From Myxococcota bacterium (GTDB taxonomy: Bacteria > Myxococcota_C > UBA6777), in the NCBI GenBank assembly GCA_023150835.1, contig JAKLKB010000005.1:30992-94991 (forward strand): a stretch of 64,000 nt of DNA. The letters run 5' to 3'. Of the stretch, positions 52,901-60,811 are shown one piece after another; position 1 is the first letter of the stretch; each line of letters opens with the position of its first letter. Both the position numbers and the translations under genes were made by a program. The notes below the pieces were generated by a model that had not been told where the DNA came from, ran no database searches, and saw only the letters and a program-made list of their open reading frames with translations.

Positions 52901-53329
52901 CATCTTGTGTTGATAAAGGGCTTCCAATCCCTGAACAATCCGAAGAAAAGGCACGCGATGGATCTGGATCGTTTGGCCCAACCAGTACGACAACGGCCAC
53001 TGATCGCTGATCGTTCCCACAGCCGCGAGAAGATGCAAGACGCCATGTTCTTCGCGGATGGGAAGCAGCTCAAGCTGCAACGCCAGCGCAGGGGGAACAC
53101 GCAACAGCGCCTCAAGATGTGGGCATTCCATCCATAACAACAACGGTGATGGATCTTGATACGCTTGACACATCACCGCCTGAAGCTCGTCAGGCTCAAA
53201 CCAGCCAAGCTCCAGCAAGTGCGTATCCAACCCTCCCCCAAACAATTGTTGACGATGGAAAGCTTGTTCTACCTGTCCGAGCGTGAGCCGCTGTTGTTGC
53301 ACAAGAAAGTGTCCGAGTCGAAAAGACAT
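49928..53329 (-). CDS. MshEN-like and HEAT-repeat protein with long repetitive middle
   Basis: A 1133-aa protein. Residues 1-110 resemble the MshEN/T2SSE N-terminal domain (LGHFLVQQQRLTLGQVEQAF, HLLELGWFEPDELQAVMCQA), which in PilB-like ATPases binds c-di-GMP or a partner. Residues about 230-330 hold 14 six-residue units ARIEEA. Residues 590-730 hold about 10 units of KKAEATPIAPNDV. The last 300 residues are HEAT-like helices (IPQLLGDLASFGGEVILPML, HALQLIEELRITEAIPELIK) ending in a basic tail. No catalytic motif is visible. ATG 53329 is the start. It may be a scaffold. A good promoter lies 77 bp upstream. Confidence 0.8.
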   Translation of the reverse strand: MSFRLGHFLVQQQRLTLGQVEQAFHRQQLFGGGLDTHLLELGWFEPDELQAVMCQAYQDPSPLLLWMECPHLEALLRVPPALALQLELLPIREEHGVLHLLAAVGTISDQWPLSYWLGQTIQIHRVPFLRIVQGLEALYQHKMPRRWLHLSQRFPTSLFQPPAGWADPDAHEPSAALAASVRGVAALRETSSSIDPHRLADALGRDRAVASRNNDPQQFAQNAETSPLLSLHQEDARIEETARIEETVRIEETARIEEAARTEETARIEEAARIEETARIEEAARIEEAARIEEAARIEEAARIEEAARIKEAARIKEATQSEKTDISSQIEAYIVDEPPMRPEDSSVELDAAMLIEEGPDEAASPAKDAALESAPASMRFNETEKADISKESPSPKQTEAAIDSVSPKAQKHMAFPPQSEKTEQQPPVGKKAVDPRSAPTDKIENKEESSKKPTNGGEIKLALPPVESLRNAFRPTRRSPSETAQEDAPPPAIPNAPSLSSAASSPSALSLSSAPSTTSTSSLSSTTSAPSTTSTSSLSSTTSAPSTASPNASKARTLPAQTSTGAEMSLTYSAEERGEKSREAEAAPIAPMVSKKVEARPIAPIDVKQSEATPIAPNDVKKAEARPIAPIDVKQSEATPIAPNDVKKAEATPIAPNDVKKAEATPIAPNDVKKAEATSIAPNDVKKAEATSIAPNDVKKAEATSIAPNDVRKAEATSIAPNDVKKAEDRGSQGREAWVERASVLGRDEGDAVARRAGAMRAEVHRKQAPPLVVEAEPTLLLGPAEVIGEESTYTVPAMPAMPAEKAYDTDDRPQVVLQGQSFVEDDVVDGIEIDVDLGASLEPPPSSAESISSKQGADTPARLLEELFLAPLHRIPQLLGDLASFGGEVILPMLEHLPAQDVVGKNTDLEEKLERMVMVCEKIDEPALLRLIRVLQKEAPPARMRALLLLGKWLSPNAMSHLIRQLLVEQDGAVRRMLRKVILSYKEEGGFEKLLPFLVSNLQSGEMGRIKHALQLIEELRITEAIPELIKVLMSKEKEVREQSERVLRHLALQSFGLDSRQWNQWYSLQSQKSRKHWILDALNHEDAGIRRMVKEDLRDEFGDDFGYDPEASPAKRESIRKLAALWLQQR
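51150..51560. repeat. 39-bp tandem array in the HEAT-protein gene
   Basis: About ten 39-bp units encode KKAEATPIAPNDV and the variants RPIAPIDVKQSE. Plus-strand core: TTCGGCGCAATCGACGTAGC. Several neighbouring units are identical, so recent expansion is likely. Confidence 0.9.
51685..51800. repeat. 45-bp repeats in the HEAT-protein gene
   Basis: GTCGACGGAGCCGAAGTCGT recurs at a 45-bp step and encodes SLSSTTSAPSTTSTS-type Ser/Thr-rich units. Confidence 0.8.
52377..52628. repeat. 18-bp tandem array in the HEAT-protein gene
   Basis: Fourteen 18-bp units with core TCTTCGATGCGTGCGGCC encode ARIEEA/ARIEET, a charged alpha-helical segment. Confidence 0.9.
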
Positions 53330-53405
53330 GGCTGTGTTCTCTTCAAAATGTACAGGTGGTTGCGTGGTTGCGTGATCCGTCCGTTACGGTTCGCATGAGC
53401 GCAGC

Positions 53406-53434
53406 ACTCTAACACTCCCATCCTCCGATGACAA
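53406..53434 (-). promoter_or_regulatory. Sigma70-type promoter for the HEAT-protein gene
   Basis: On the minus strand TTGTCA (53434-53429), 17-bp spacer, then TAGAGT (53411-53406), about 77 bp before ATG 53329. Confidence 0.5.
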
Positions 53435-53675
53435 GCGCGTTTTGTCTTCCTCTCCTCGCTTCGATCTCGTGCTGGATCTGGAATGCAAATTTTTTACACA
53501 AAAGTGTTGTCAAAGCGTCCAAAGCGTGGCATAGAGAATCCACCCAAATCCGGTGTCGGCTCTTGATCCACGAAGCCAGCCGCTTCACCCACACGGAGAA
53601 CAATCCCTCCGTCAGCGATCTCGCCCACAAGGACGCGATCCACAAGAGCAGATGCCTTTATGTGAGGAGGAATGC

Positions 53676-53870
53676 GTGCGTTTGATGCACAACCCCACGA
53701 ACAAAACAAGCCCTCTACACGGGCTTTCGTGGGGCGTTTCTGAGATCCAACATGATCTCAAACAAGCTCCCAAAGATCGAAAGGTATGTCAGGTCTCGCA
53801 AACAATCGGTGATCACGGGGTCTTTACTCAAAACCCCGACCGCTTGTGGAAGTGTATGCTCGGAGATTAG
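53676..53870 (+). CDS. Possible small protein (64 aa)
   Basis: GTG 53676 is preceded by GAGGAGG at 5 nt, a strong Shine-Dalgarno. The peptide begins VRLMHNPTNKTSPLHGLSWG and has no known family. A hairpin (arms AAGCCC/GGGCTT inside CCCCACGAA/TTCGTGGGG, 53692-53733) lies within the frame, which weakens the call. The space 53435-54233 contains otherwise only a 13-bp repeat array and the speD promoter. Confidence 0.35.
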   Translation: MRLMHNPTNKTSPLHGLSWGVSEIQHDLKQAPKDRKVCQVSQTIGDHGVFTQNPDRLWKCMLGD

Positions 53871-53895
53871 TGGCGATTGGCGTTGATTTGCAGCA

Positions 53896-53960
53896 AAAAG
53901 CAAAAACGAAAAGCAAGAACGAAAAGCAAGAACGAAAAACAAAAACGAAAAACAAAAACG
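53896..53960. repeat. 13-bp tandem array, five copies
   Basis: Five 13-bp units of AAAAGCAAGAACG or AAAAACAAAAACG in a purine-rich run. 13 is not a multiple of three, so it is unlikely to be coding. Confidence 0.9.
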
Positions 53961-54068
53961 CAACACGTGTTGACCGTTCCACCCGTTCTGAATGCCCCCA
54001 AATCGCCCCCTCCTTTTTAGCGCTGCCTTCTTGGATCACGCGCTCTCTCTCCAACGCATAAATTTTCC

Positions 54069-54095
54069 TTGACAGACTGCCCTTCTTTCTTTAAT
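54069..54095 (+). promoter_or_regulatory. Possible promoter for speD
   Basis: TTGACA (54069-54074) and TTTAAT (54090-54095) are good hexamers but the 15-bp spacer is short. The start at 54234 would give a leader of about 130 nt. Confidence 0.3.
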
Positions 54096-54233
54096 CAAGC
54101 CACCCTATTTTTGCGCGTCCGGTTTGGAGGATCCGTTTCCCATGAGGGGAGACAGGCGTCTAAAAAAACACGAAGCGCATCACGCTTCAGAACTGGTTGC
54201 GAGACGACTCGACAACCGATGGAGGATTATGGA

Positions 54234-54671
54234 TTGAAAGCGTTAGGCCGTCAAATCATCCTTGAGTGTTACGACTGCGATGCAGAGATCATCAACGATG
54301 TCCAGCTTGTCGAGCAGATCATGGTCGAGGCTGCGATCGAAGCCGAGGCGACCGTCATCAAATCAGCGTTCCACCCCTTCTTTCCCCAAGGAGTGAGCGG
54401 CGTTGTGGTGATCGCCGAAAGCCACTTGACCATCCACACATGGCCCGAACTTGGTTACGCCGCCATCGATGTCTTTACCTGCGGCGATCAAGCCTCCCCC
54501 GAACGCGCTTGCGAGTACCTCTTGCAAAAGTTCGGCTGCGGTCATCACACCACCCTCGAAGTCAAACGCGGACAAATGGTCCCCGCCTCCCAACACTTTG
54601 AACCCCAACACTTCGAGGATGAAGTGGTTGTCCCGCTGCAACCCGTACTCCGAAAAAGTAGCTTCCGTTAA
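54234..54671 (+). CDS. speD: S-adenosylmethionine decarboxylase proenzyme
   Basis: Makes decarboxylated SAM, the aminopropyl donor for spermidine. It is a self-cleaving pyruvoyl enzyme: cleavage occurs before Ser63 in AESHLTIHTWPELGYAAIDV. TTG 54234 (145 aa) is chosen because TGGAGG lies 8 nt upstream. With this start Ser55, Ser63, His68 and Cys83 fall exactly at the numbers known for the Thermotoga enzyme, which strongly supports it. ATG 54219 would add five residues. The C-terminal 30 residues (from SQHFEPQHF) extend beyond the usual end. speE follows on the same strand. Confidence 0.95.
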   Translation: MKALGRQIILECYDCDAEIINDVQLVEQIMVEAAIEAEATVIKSAFHPFFPQGVSGVVVIAESHLTIHTWPELGYAAIDVFTCGDQASPERACEYLLQKFGCGHHTTLEVKRGQMVPASQHFEPQHFEDEVVVPLQPVLRKSSFR

Positions 54672-54851
54672 ATCATCCCGGGATATCTTCTCCCACACCA
54701 GCCTCCCAAGCCAAATACCCAAAGGCAGGCTCACCCTTTTAATCCTCCGCATCACCGCTGTTTTGCGACAAGCGCATCGATCTATTCGCTCCGCCCGATC
54801 GCACACGCCCAAACAGCGCGCCATGCTGCATCGCCCTTGGAGACACCCGCG

Positions 54852-55709
54852 ATGACCTCACACCTCTGGTTTCACGAAGTCGGTCAACACCACTTCGGTA
54901 TCCAAATCCGCGTACGCCGTACGCTTTGTCATGTCCAATCCCCCTACCAAGAGATCATGCTCCTTGAGACCGAAGGGATGGGACGCATGATGATCCTTGA
55001 TGGTTGCGTCATGCTCACCGAACGCGACGAATTCTTGTACCACGAGATGCTCGCTCATCCCGCTGTTTGTAGCCACCCCGATCCCAAACGCGTCCTCGTG
55101 ATCGGCGGCGGAGACGGCGGAACGGTCCGCGAACTCCTTCGCTATCCCGAGATCGAATCGATCGATCTCGTCGAACTTGACGAACAAGTCGTCCGCCTCT
55201 CCCAAGAATTCCTCCCCGAGATCAGTGCTGGACTGACCGACCCCCGCGTCACCATGCACTTTCGCGATGGCGTCGTCTTCCTCCAAGAACGCACCAACAC
55301 CTACGATATCATCTTTATCGACTCCACCGATCCTGTCGGTCCTGCCGCTGGATTGATCGCCCAAGAATTTTTCGCCAACTGCAAACGCGCACTTCGCGGT
55401 CAAGGCATCGCCGTGATGCAAAGCGAATCTCCCTTCGTCCACGCCAAAGAAATCAAACAGATCCATCACAACCTCAAACCCGTCTTCCCCAACCCCCAAC
55501 TCTACCTCTCCCCCATGCTCTCCTATCCTTCGGGCTGGTGGAGCTTTACGATGGTCTCCGAAAAATTCGACGCTCGCCGCGACTTCGTCGAAGAACGCTG
55601 CCATCGCGTCTCCAAACAACTCGAATACTACAACCCCGCCATCCACCAATCCGCCTTTACCCTGCCCAACTTCGTTCAGCGTATGCTCAACGAACCCCAA
55701 AACGCTTGA
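54852..55709 (+). CDS. speE: Spermidine synthase
   Basis: Transfers the aminopropyl group from decarboxylated SAM to putrescine. The 285-aa chain has the N-terminal beta hairpin domain (YQEIMLLETEGMGRMMILDG), the binding loop VLVIGGGDGGTVRELLRY, the acidic VELDEQVV and the catalytic segment IIFIDSTDPVGPA. ATG 54852 has GGAG 10 nt upstream. It follows speD by 180 bp, and the two form the standard spermidine module. No ornithine or arginine decarboxylase lies in the window. Confidence 0.95.
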   Translation: MTSHLWFHEVGQHHFGIQIRVRRTLCHVQSPYQEIMLLETEGMGRMMILDGCVMLTERDEFLYHEMLAHPAVCSHPDPKRVLVIGGGDGGTVRELLRYPEIESIDLVELDEQVVRLSQEFLPEISAGLTDPRVTMHFRDGVVFLQERTNTYDIIFIDSTDPVGPAAGLIAQEFFANCKRALRGQGIAVMQSESPFVHAKEIKQIHHNLKPVFPNPQLYLSPMLSYPSGWWSFTMVSEKFDARRDFVEERCHRVSKQLEYYNPAIHQSAFTLPNFVQRMLNEPQNA

Positions 55710-55968
55710 TCCCTCCCTCTTTTTTTGAGTTCCCTCCTGTCTTCGTTCGATAAAAGAGCCTGCGATCCCTCGCTTGCGCTCGGTTCCTCCGTTCTTGACT
55801 TCGCTTCGAGGGCAAGATACCTTGGCCGACAAATGAGGCCAAAACCCCGAAAGTCCTTAATCCTGATGGCTGGCCTGTTTTGAAACGATCCTGCGCGTTT
55901 TTTCTCTTCACAAAACAAACGCGACTCCGCTCAAAACACGCCCCCACAAGAGTGGTGCGGTTGAAAAG

Positions 55969-57246
55969 ATGGCGAAAAATCACGGAAAATCCACAAACAC
56001 CAATACCAAGCTCACACAGATCTCCATCCAAGCGTGGGTCAAAAGCGATGTCGGACGCGTCCGAAAAAACAATGAAGACAACTTCCTCGCAGACACCGTC
56101 AACGGACTCTTCGTTGTAGCCGATGGAATGGGCGGACACGAACACGGCGAACTCGCAAGCCAACGCGCCACCGAATCCGTCCGAAACTACATCCACAACG
56201 CCATGAGCGGCATCAAAGCCTTCGCCCTCGATCCGAGCCCCGAACGACGCGCTTGGCTCGAACAGATCATCGAAGGAGCCATCCAAGCCGCAAACCTCGA
56301 AGTCTTCAAACTCGCCGAACAAAAAGGCGTCGCTGGCAACATGGGAACCACCCTCTCCATGCTGCTCTTTGTCTCACCCAACGAAGCCCTGCTCGGACAC
56401 GTCGGTGATAGCCGCATCTATCGCATCCGCAACAAAGAAGTCAAACAACTCACCGACGATCAAACCCTCGTCCAAGAACAACTCCGCAAAGGTCTCGTCC
56501 GCCTCGAAGATGCCGCACACGTCCCCTTTGGCAACACCCTCCTCCAAGCCGTCGGATACCGCGAGCGCGTCGCCCCCGATATCCTTTGGCTTGAACTCGA
56601 ACCCGGCGATCAATTCTTGCTCTGCTCCGATGGCCTCTCCAACTACTTGATCGAAGATGAGATCGTCACCGTCTTCTCCCAAGCTCGCGGTGAACAGATC
56701 GTCCCCCGTTTGATCGCCTGCGCCAATGCTCGCGGTGGACGCGACAACATCACCGCCATCGTCACCGAGATCGAAGATCCTTCCGCTTCCATGGCCGCCA
56801 CGCAACTCGATCTCAGCGCTGACCTGCTCTCCCAATGCCCGCTGCTCGAAGGCCTCGGTATGGCCCAATCCATGCGCCTTCTCCCCATCGGACAACTTCG
56901 CCTGTTTATCAAAGACGAGATCATCCAAGCCGAAGGGAACCCCGGTGTCGGCTTGATCATGATCCTTGCCGGACGCATCGGACTCTATCGACGCGGAACT
57001 TGGATATCCACCGCTGGCTCAGGCGATCACTTCGGCGATGTCGAACTCTTCGACCAAAAAAATGCCTCCGAAAGCGCCATCTGCGAAGAAGAAACCCGCG
57101 TGATCATCTTTGAACATGAAAAACTTCGCCAATTCTTCAATGAAAACGCAGATATGGCCCAAAAACTTCTCTGGAATATCGCCAAATACCAAGCCAAACG
57201 CATCCGCAATTACGAAGGCCGCCTCGCTCAACTCCTCGGCCAATAA
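55969..57246 (+). CDS. PP2C-type phosphatase fused to a cyclic-nucleotide-binding fold
   Basis: A 425-aa protein. Residues 20-265 are a PPM/PP2C Ser/Thr phosphatase: SDVGRVRKNNEDNF, VVADGMGGHEHGE (metal Asp), GHVGDSRIYRI, LLCSDGLSNYL and GGRDNITAIV, with metal-binding Asp residues intact. Residues about 285-405 have the cNMP-binding beta-roll: FIKDEIIQAEGNPG, GRIGLYRRGTW, GDHFGDVELFDQK. The position that holds the phosphate-binding Arg in CAP-like proteins reads SES instead, so cNMP may not bind. The partner is probably one of the Hanks kinases. The domain could instead sense another ligand. Confidence 0.92.
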   Translation: MAKNHGKSTNTNTKLTQISIQAWVKSDVGRVRKNNEDNFLADTVNGLFVVADGMGGHEHGELASQRATESVRNYIHNAMSGIKAFALDPSPERRAWLEQIIEGAIQAANLEVFKLAEQKGVAGNMGTTLSMLLFVSPNEALLGHVGDSRIYRIRNKEVKQLTDDQTLVQEQLRKGLVRLEDAAHVPFGNTLLQAVGYRERVAPDILWLELEPGDQFLLCSDGLSNYLIEDEIVTVFSQARGEQIVPRLIACANARGGRDNITAIVTEIEDPSASMAATQLDLSADLLSQCPLLEGLGMAQSMRLLPIGQLRLFIKDEIIQAEGNPGVGLIMILAGRIGLYRRGTWISTAGSGDHFGDVELFDQKNASESAICEEETRVIIFEHEKLRQFFNENADMAQKLLWNIAKYQAKRIRNYEGRLAQLLGQ

Positions 57247-57320
57247 CTCCACCCCTTCACCCTCCACAACAGCCCATCCTCCCGCCCACACAACAAAACC
57301 ACAACCCCGAAAGAAGAACC

Positions 57321-57349
57321 TTGACAGAAAACAGGCGCTTCGCTAGTGT
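57321..57349 (+). promoter_or_regulatory. Sigma70-type promoter for the vWA-like lipoprotein gene
   Basis: TTGACA (57321-57326), 17-bp spacer, TAGTGT (57344-57349). About 155 nt would be transcribed before ATG 57510. No terminator or riboswitch-like fold is evident in the leader. Confidence 0.5.
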
Positions 57350-57509
57350 GTGGCGATCTTTGGCGCAAGGGCCCTAGCAGACGTAGACTCTACCGCCGAT
57401 CCTTTCGGTCTCATGGTTTGTTTGAACGCCTCGCTTTTCTTTCCGCCCACTCGTCTCATGCACACGATGGATACAAGAGTTTGTTGCTTTATTGTATGGA
57501 AGGTTGATC

Positions 57510-58883
57510 ATGAACGCTTTCGCGAAACGATGGAAACGATTCGGATTCTACGGCATATTGGGCGGATGGCTTGCGATCACGAGCTACCTCGCCGCTTGCC
57601 AAGCCAATGTCGACTTGATCAGCGAAAAACGCATCATCGACAAGATCGAAGGTAGCCCCCGCTGCGAACAAGGTCTCCGCGTCGTCGAAGGACAAAGCGG
57701 CACCGCCACCCTTCGCGTCTACCTCGTCGATGACGGCAGCGAAGAGATCCCCCCCGGTCGCTTGCAAAGTACCACCACGCCCTTCACCGTCAAAGACAAC
57801 CTCAGCCTCCGCCCCAACACCATCCGCGTCATCGACGCCGACACGGGCGCACAAGCCAACGGCGTCACCGCCAACCTCACCCTCGTCGATCAAGCCGACA
57901 GCGCCAACTGGATCCAAGAAAACCCCAACTATGCGCTCGTCAAACAAAACGCTGAAAACCTCCGCGCACCCCGCGCTGTCTCCCTTCTGATCGACATGAG
58001 CGAAACTGCCGCTGGACCCGACTTTAGCATGACACGTGGCTCTTCTCCTACAGGTTGGCTTCTTTCGGTCTTCAATCAAAATCAACAACGCGGAAACCTC
58101 GATGCCTTGGCCGTTTTGCTCATGAAAAATAACCTCTTCACCCGCACCGACAACCTCTTCCTCGGTACCGACACCAACCTCCAACTGATCGGGGCCAGCG
58201 CACAGCCCCGTGGATTCGTCGTCACCAGCGCCGACGGAAAAGATATCCTCAGTCGTGGCCTCCTCAACCTCAGCAACGGCACCGTCAACCTCAACGCCCC
58301 TCTCTACGGAACTGTCCGTGAAGCCGCTGTCCTCACCCGCGACGTAAGCTGGGATGAAAGCGCCAATGCCATCAGTAACCCCGCTGTCATCGCTCTCTCC
58401 CTCTCCCAAGACGCACACGTCCTTTCCCCCAAAGACGTCGCCGATGACTTCGCCAACGCACAAGCCGGCTTGCGCGGACAAAACTCCCAATTTGTCCCCT
58501 TTATGGGCATCACCTACCCCAAACCCGCCGGCGTCAAAAACGAAGCTTGGGAAGACCACCTCAACAAACTGTGCGAACTCGCCCGCGTCGCGGGCACAGG
58601 CGGAGCCAACTACTTCGGCCAAGTCTTCTTTGTTCGCAAAGATCTTGAGATCGTCACAGGCGAACGCCGCGAACTTCAAAACAGCGTCCGCGATCAACTT
58701 GATATGGCCTTCCACGCCATGGGCGGATGGCTTGAACTCAAAGTCTCCTACCAGCTCTCGGGCGCACAGGCCGGAAAACGCTACCTCGTTGCCTTCGGAC
58801 TCAATGGCAAATTTCTTGGCGAAACCACCGAAAAAAGCAGCAAAAACAACGAATCATTCTTGATCTTTGAAGTCAAATCCTGA
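57510..58883 (+). CDS. Lipoprotein with a vWA-like MIDAS segment
   Basis: ATG 57510 (457 aa) has GGAAGG 7 nt upstream. The signal peptide ends in lipobox SYLAAC. A segment AVSLLIDMSETAAGPDFS near residue 155 has the DxSxT form of a vWA MIDAS metal site, though the rest of the fold is hard to trace. The C-terminal 150 residues are less distinctive, with a late beta-rich part (LELKVSYQLSGAQAGKRYLV). The next two genes encode beta-barrel proteins, so an outer-membrane complex is plausible. Family not recognised with confidence. Confidence 0.75.
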   Translation: MNAFAKRWKRFGFYGILGGWLAITSYLAACQANVDLISEKRIIDKIEGSPRCEQGLRVVEGQSGTATLRVYLVDDGSEEIPPGRLQSTTTPFTVKDNLSLRPNTIRVIDADTGAQANGVTANLTLVDQADSANWIQENPNYALVKQNAENLRAPRAVSLLIDMSETAAGPDFSMTRGSSPTGWLLSVFNQNQQRGNLDALAVLLMKNNLFTRTDNLFLGTDTNLQLIGASAQPRGFVVTSADGKDILSRGLLNLSNGTVNLNAPLYGTVREAAVLTRDVSWDESANAISNPAVIALSLSQDAHVLSPKDVADDFANAQAGLRGQNSQFVPFMGITYPKPAGVKNEAWEDHLNKLCELARVAGTGGANYFGQVFFVRKDLEIVTGERRELQNSVRDQLDMAFHAMGGWLELKVSYQLSGAQAGKRYLVAFGLNGKFLGETTEKSSKNNESFLIFEVKS

Positions 58884-59016
58884 ATACTGCGCCTCCTTGT
58901 CCCTACGGTTGTCGCTCTCAACCCGTCCAACACACGGGTCGCCCTGTTCGGATCTTGAAGAATCAGACCTGCCATCGACCTCGATCGATCGTGCTAGAAG
59001 AAGATGGGATTTCCAC

Positions 59017-59745
59017 ATGAGATATCGGTTCCGACTCCTGTTGTATGTTTTCGCTTTGTCTGCGCTGCTCCCTACCCCCCAAGCCTCCGCACAATCCGTC
59101 GGAGAACAGATCGCCATCATCACCGAACGCGCCAACCAAAAAAGCGGTCGCTTCGAGATCGGTGCCTTCTTTGGCTGGGTCGCCAACAACCCCTACCTCA
59201 CCTACCTCCCCCTCGAAGGACGCTTGGCCTTCCACTTCGCCGAAGGCTTCTCCTTTGAAGGCACTTTTGGCTACTATCCACCCTTTGGCTCCGGCCAAAA
59301 CCGCTACTCCGGACCCCTGCGCAATCGCCTGATCGAAGATCTGCGCAGCGACCCCCATTACGTCCGCGTCGAAGTCTTTGAACAACAAGAACTCTACGGG
59401 CATTTTGACCTCCAATGGACTCCCCTCTACGGAAAGATCTACACCGAAGGCATCAAAGCCCTCGGTCATTGGGAGATCTACCTCCAACTCGGCGCAGGCT
59501 TTATCGGCGTCCTCGACTTTGAAAACTCCGGCAGCAACACCAACCGCGAACGCAATCCCATGCGTATGCGACCCACCGTCAACTTCGGCGCGGGTACACG
59601 CTTTTGGCTCCTTGATTGGCTCACCCTCCGCCTCGATGTGCGACACTTCCTGTTCCAACGCCAATTCGGAAACGGGGGCGTCACCCAAAACCTCACCGTC
59701 GCTTTGGGCCTCTCTTTTGTCTTGCCGAGCCTTTATCGCCGTTAA
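59017..59745 (+). CDS. Outer-membrane beta-barrel protein
   Basis: ATG 59017 (242 aa) gives a signal peptide ending ASAQS. The rest alternates polar and aromatic residues in strands: FEIGAFFGWVANNPYL, FSFEGTFGYYPPF, YGHFDLQWTPLYGKIY, WEIYLQLGAGFIGVLDF, VNFGAGTRFWLLDWLTLRLD and LTVALGLSFVLPSLYRR, a barrel of roughly eight to ten strands. Function unknown. Gene order suggests it works with the lipoprotein before and the barrel after it. Confidence 0.83.
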   Translation: MRYRFRLLLYVFALSALLPTPQASAQSVGEQIAIITERANQKSGRFEIGAFFGWVANNPYLTYLPLEGRLAFHFAEGFSFEGTFGYYPPFGSGQNRYSGPLRNRLIEDLRSDPHYVRVEVFEQQELYGHFDLQWTPLYGKIYTEGIKALGHWEIYLQLGAGFIGVLDFENSGSNTNRERNPMRMRPTVNFGAGTRFWLLDWLTLRLDVRHFLFQRQFGNGGVTQNLTVALGLSFVLPSLYRR

Positions 59746-59785
59746 TCCGCGCCTTGCGCGCTTATGATTGTTGGAGCATCCCCTC

Positions 59786-60586
59786 ATGCGTATCCGAAGC
59801 CTCTTTGTCTTGTTCTTTGTTTTGGGACTGACGATCCCCCAAACCGTACGCGCTGCCGAAGACGATCTCGACAAGCCTTTGGGCCATCCCCTCGAAAAAG
59901 GCGATCAGGCCGCAGCACCCGTCGCCAAAGGCATCTTCCTCGCCACCGACGTCGGCTTGCTCACTTTCTTGCCCGGTATCGGTGACGGCGCGCTGATGTA
60001 TCGCGGTGGCATGATGCTCACCTTCCGCCTCGGCGGACAGATCACCCCCAACATCAAACTCTACGGCCGCCTCGGTGCTACACTCCTTGACAACACCGTC
60101 TGCGCACGAAACCCCAACCCCACCGACAAAGAATGTGAAGGCTTCCCTTATCCGCCTCCTCGCGCAGCACGCCGCCCTCTCGCACGCCAAGGTCTCTCGA
60201 TCTTCGCAGGCATCGGTATGCGTTGGGCCTTCCTCAACCTCGACGACCGCTTCATGCTCAACCTGATCGTCGAAGGACTCTTCCAAGCCCTCCCCCCTGA
60301 CAGCCTACCCAACGAAAGCACCATCCTACCCAACGAAAAAACAACCCTCGAAAAGAACCACAAATACCGCCTCAATCCGGCCTTTGGTGGCGGGCTCGGC
60401 GTCGGCATCGGTGGGGAGTACTTCTTTTACCTCAAGCACTTCTCCTTCACCTTTGAACTCACCTACTATTTTCTCGCTACGCCCTTCATGCAAGTCGCAC
60501 CCGGCCAAACCAACTCCGGCCTACTCGCCGGCCTCATGGGCCACGCCATCCTCGCCTCCGTTGGACTCAAATACACCTTCAATTAA
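59786..60586 (+). CDS. Second outer-membrane beta-barrel protein
   Basis: ATG 59786 (266 aa) has GGAG 10 nt upstream. The signal peptide ends VRAAED. The mature chain has strands GGMMLTFRLGGQITPNIKLY, LSIFAGIGMRWAFLNLDDRF, GGLGVGIGGEYFFYLKHFSF and ILASVGLKYTFN, typical of a small barrel ending with an aromatic residue. Two Cys near CARNPNPTDKEC could form a disulfide in a loop. It is 40 bp downstream of the other barrel. It could relate to the barrels in gliding-motility loci (CglE-like), but I cannot show this. Confidence 0.82.
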   Translation: MRIRSLFVLFFVLGLTIPQTVRAAEDDLDKPLGHPLEKGDQAAAPVAKGIFLATDVGLLTFLPGIGDGALMYRGGMMLTFRLGGQITPNIKLYGRLGATLLDNTVCARNPNPTDKECEGFPYPPPRAARRPLARQGLSIFAGIGMRWAFLNLDDRFMLNLIVEGLFQALPPDSLPNESTILPNEKTTLEKNHKYRLNPAFGGGLGVGIGGEYFFYLKHFSFTFELTYYFLATPFMQVAPGQTNSGLLAGLMGHAILASVGLKYTFN

Positions 60587-60587
60587 T

Positions 60588-60750
60588 CCCCCAGCATCCG
60601 CCCCTCCGCAACACCCCTCCGCAACACCCCCAGCATCCGCCCCTCCGCAACACCCCTCCGCAACACCCCCAGCATCCGCCCCTCCGCAACACCCCTCCGC
60701 AACACCCCCAGTATCCGTCCATCCGCAACACCCCCAGCATCCGCACTCTA
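60588..60750. repeat. 39-bp tandem array, intergenic
   Basis: AGCATCCGCCCCTCCGCAAC repeats at 60593, 60632, 60671 and 60710 (39-bp period); a shorter unit follows at 60736. It begins right after the stop of the second barrel gene. The rest of the space up to 60973 holds only the promoter below. Confidence 0.93.
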
Positions 60751-60782
60751 CAAACCCTATCCCATCTCAAACGATTTTTTGC

Positions 60783-60811
60783 TTGCGCGCACACAGATCT
60801 TGTGCTAGACA
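60783..60811 (+). promoter_or_regulatory. Sigma70-type promoter for the Lys-rich protein gene
   Basis: TTGCGC (60783-60788), 17-bp spacer ending TGTGC (extended -10), then TAGACA (60806-60811). Confidence 0.4.
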
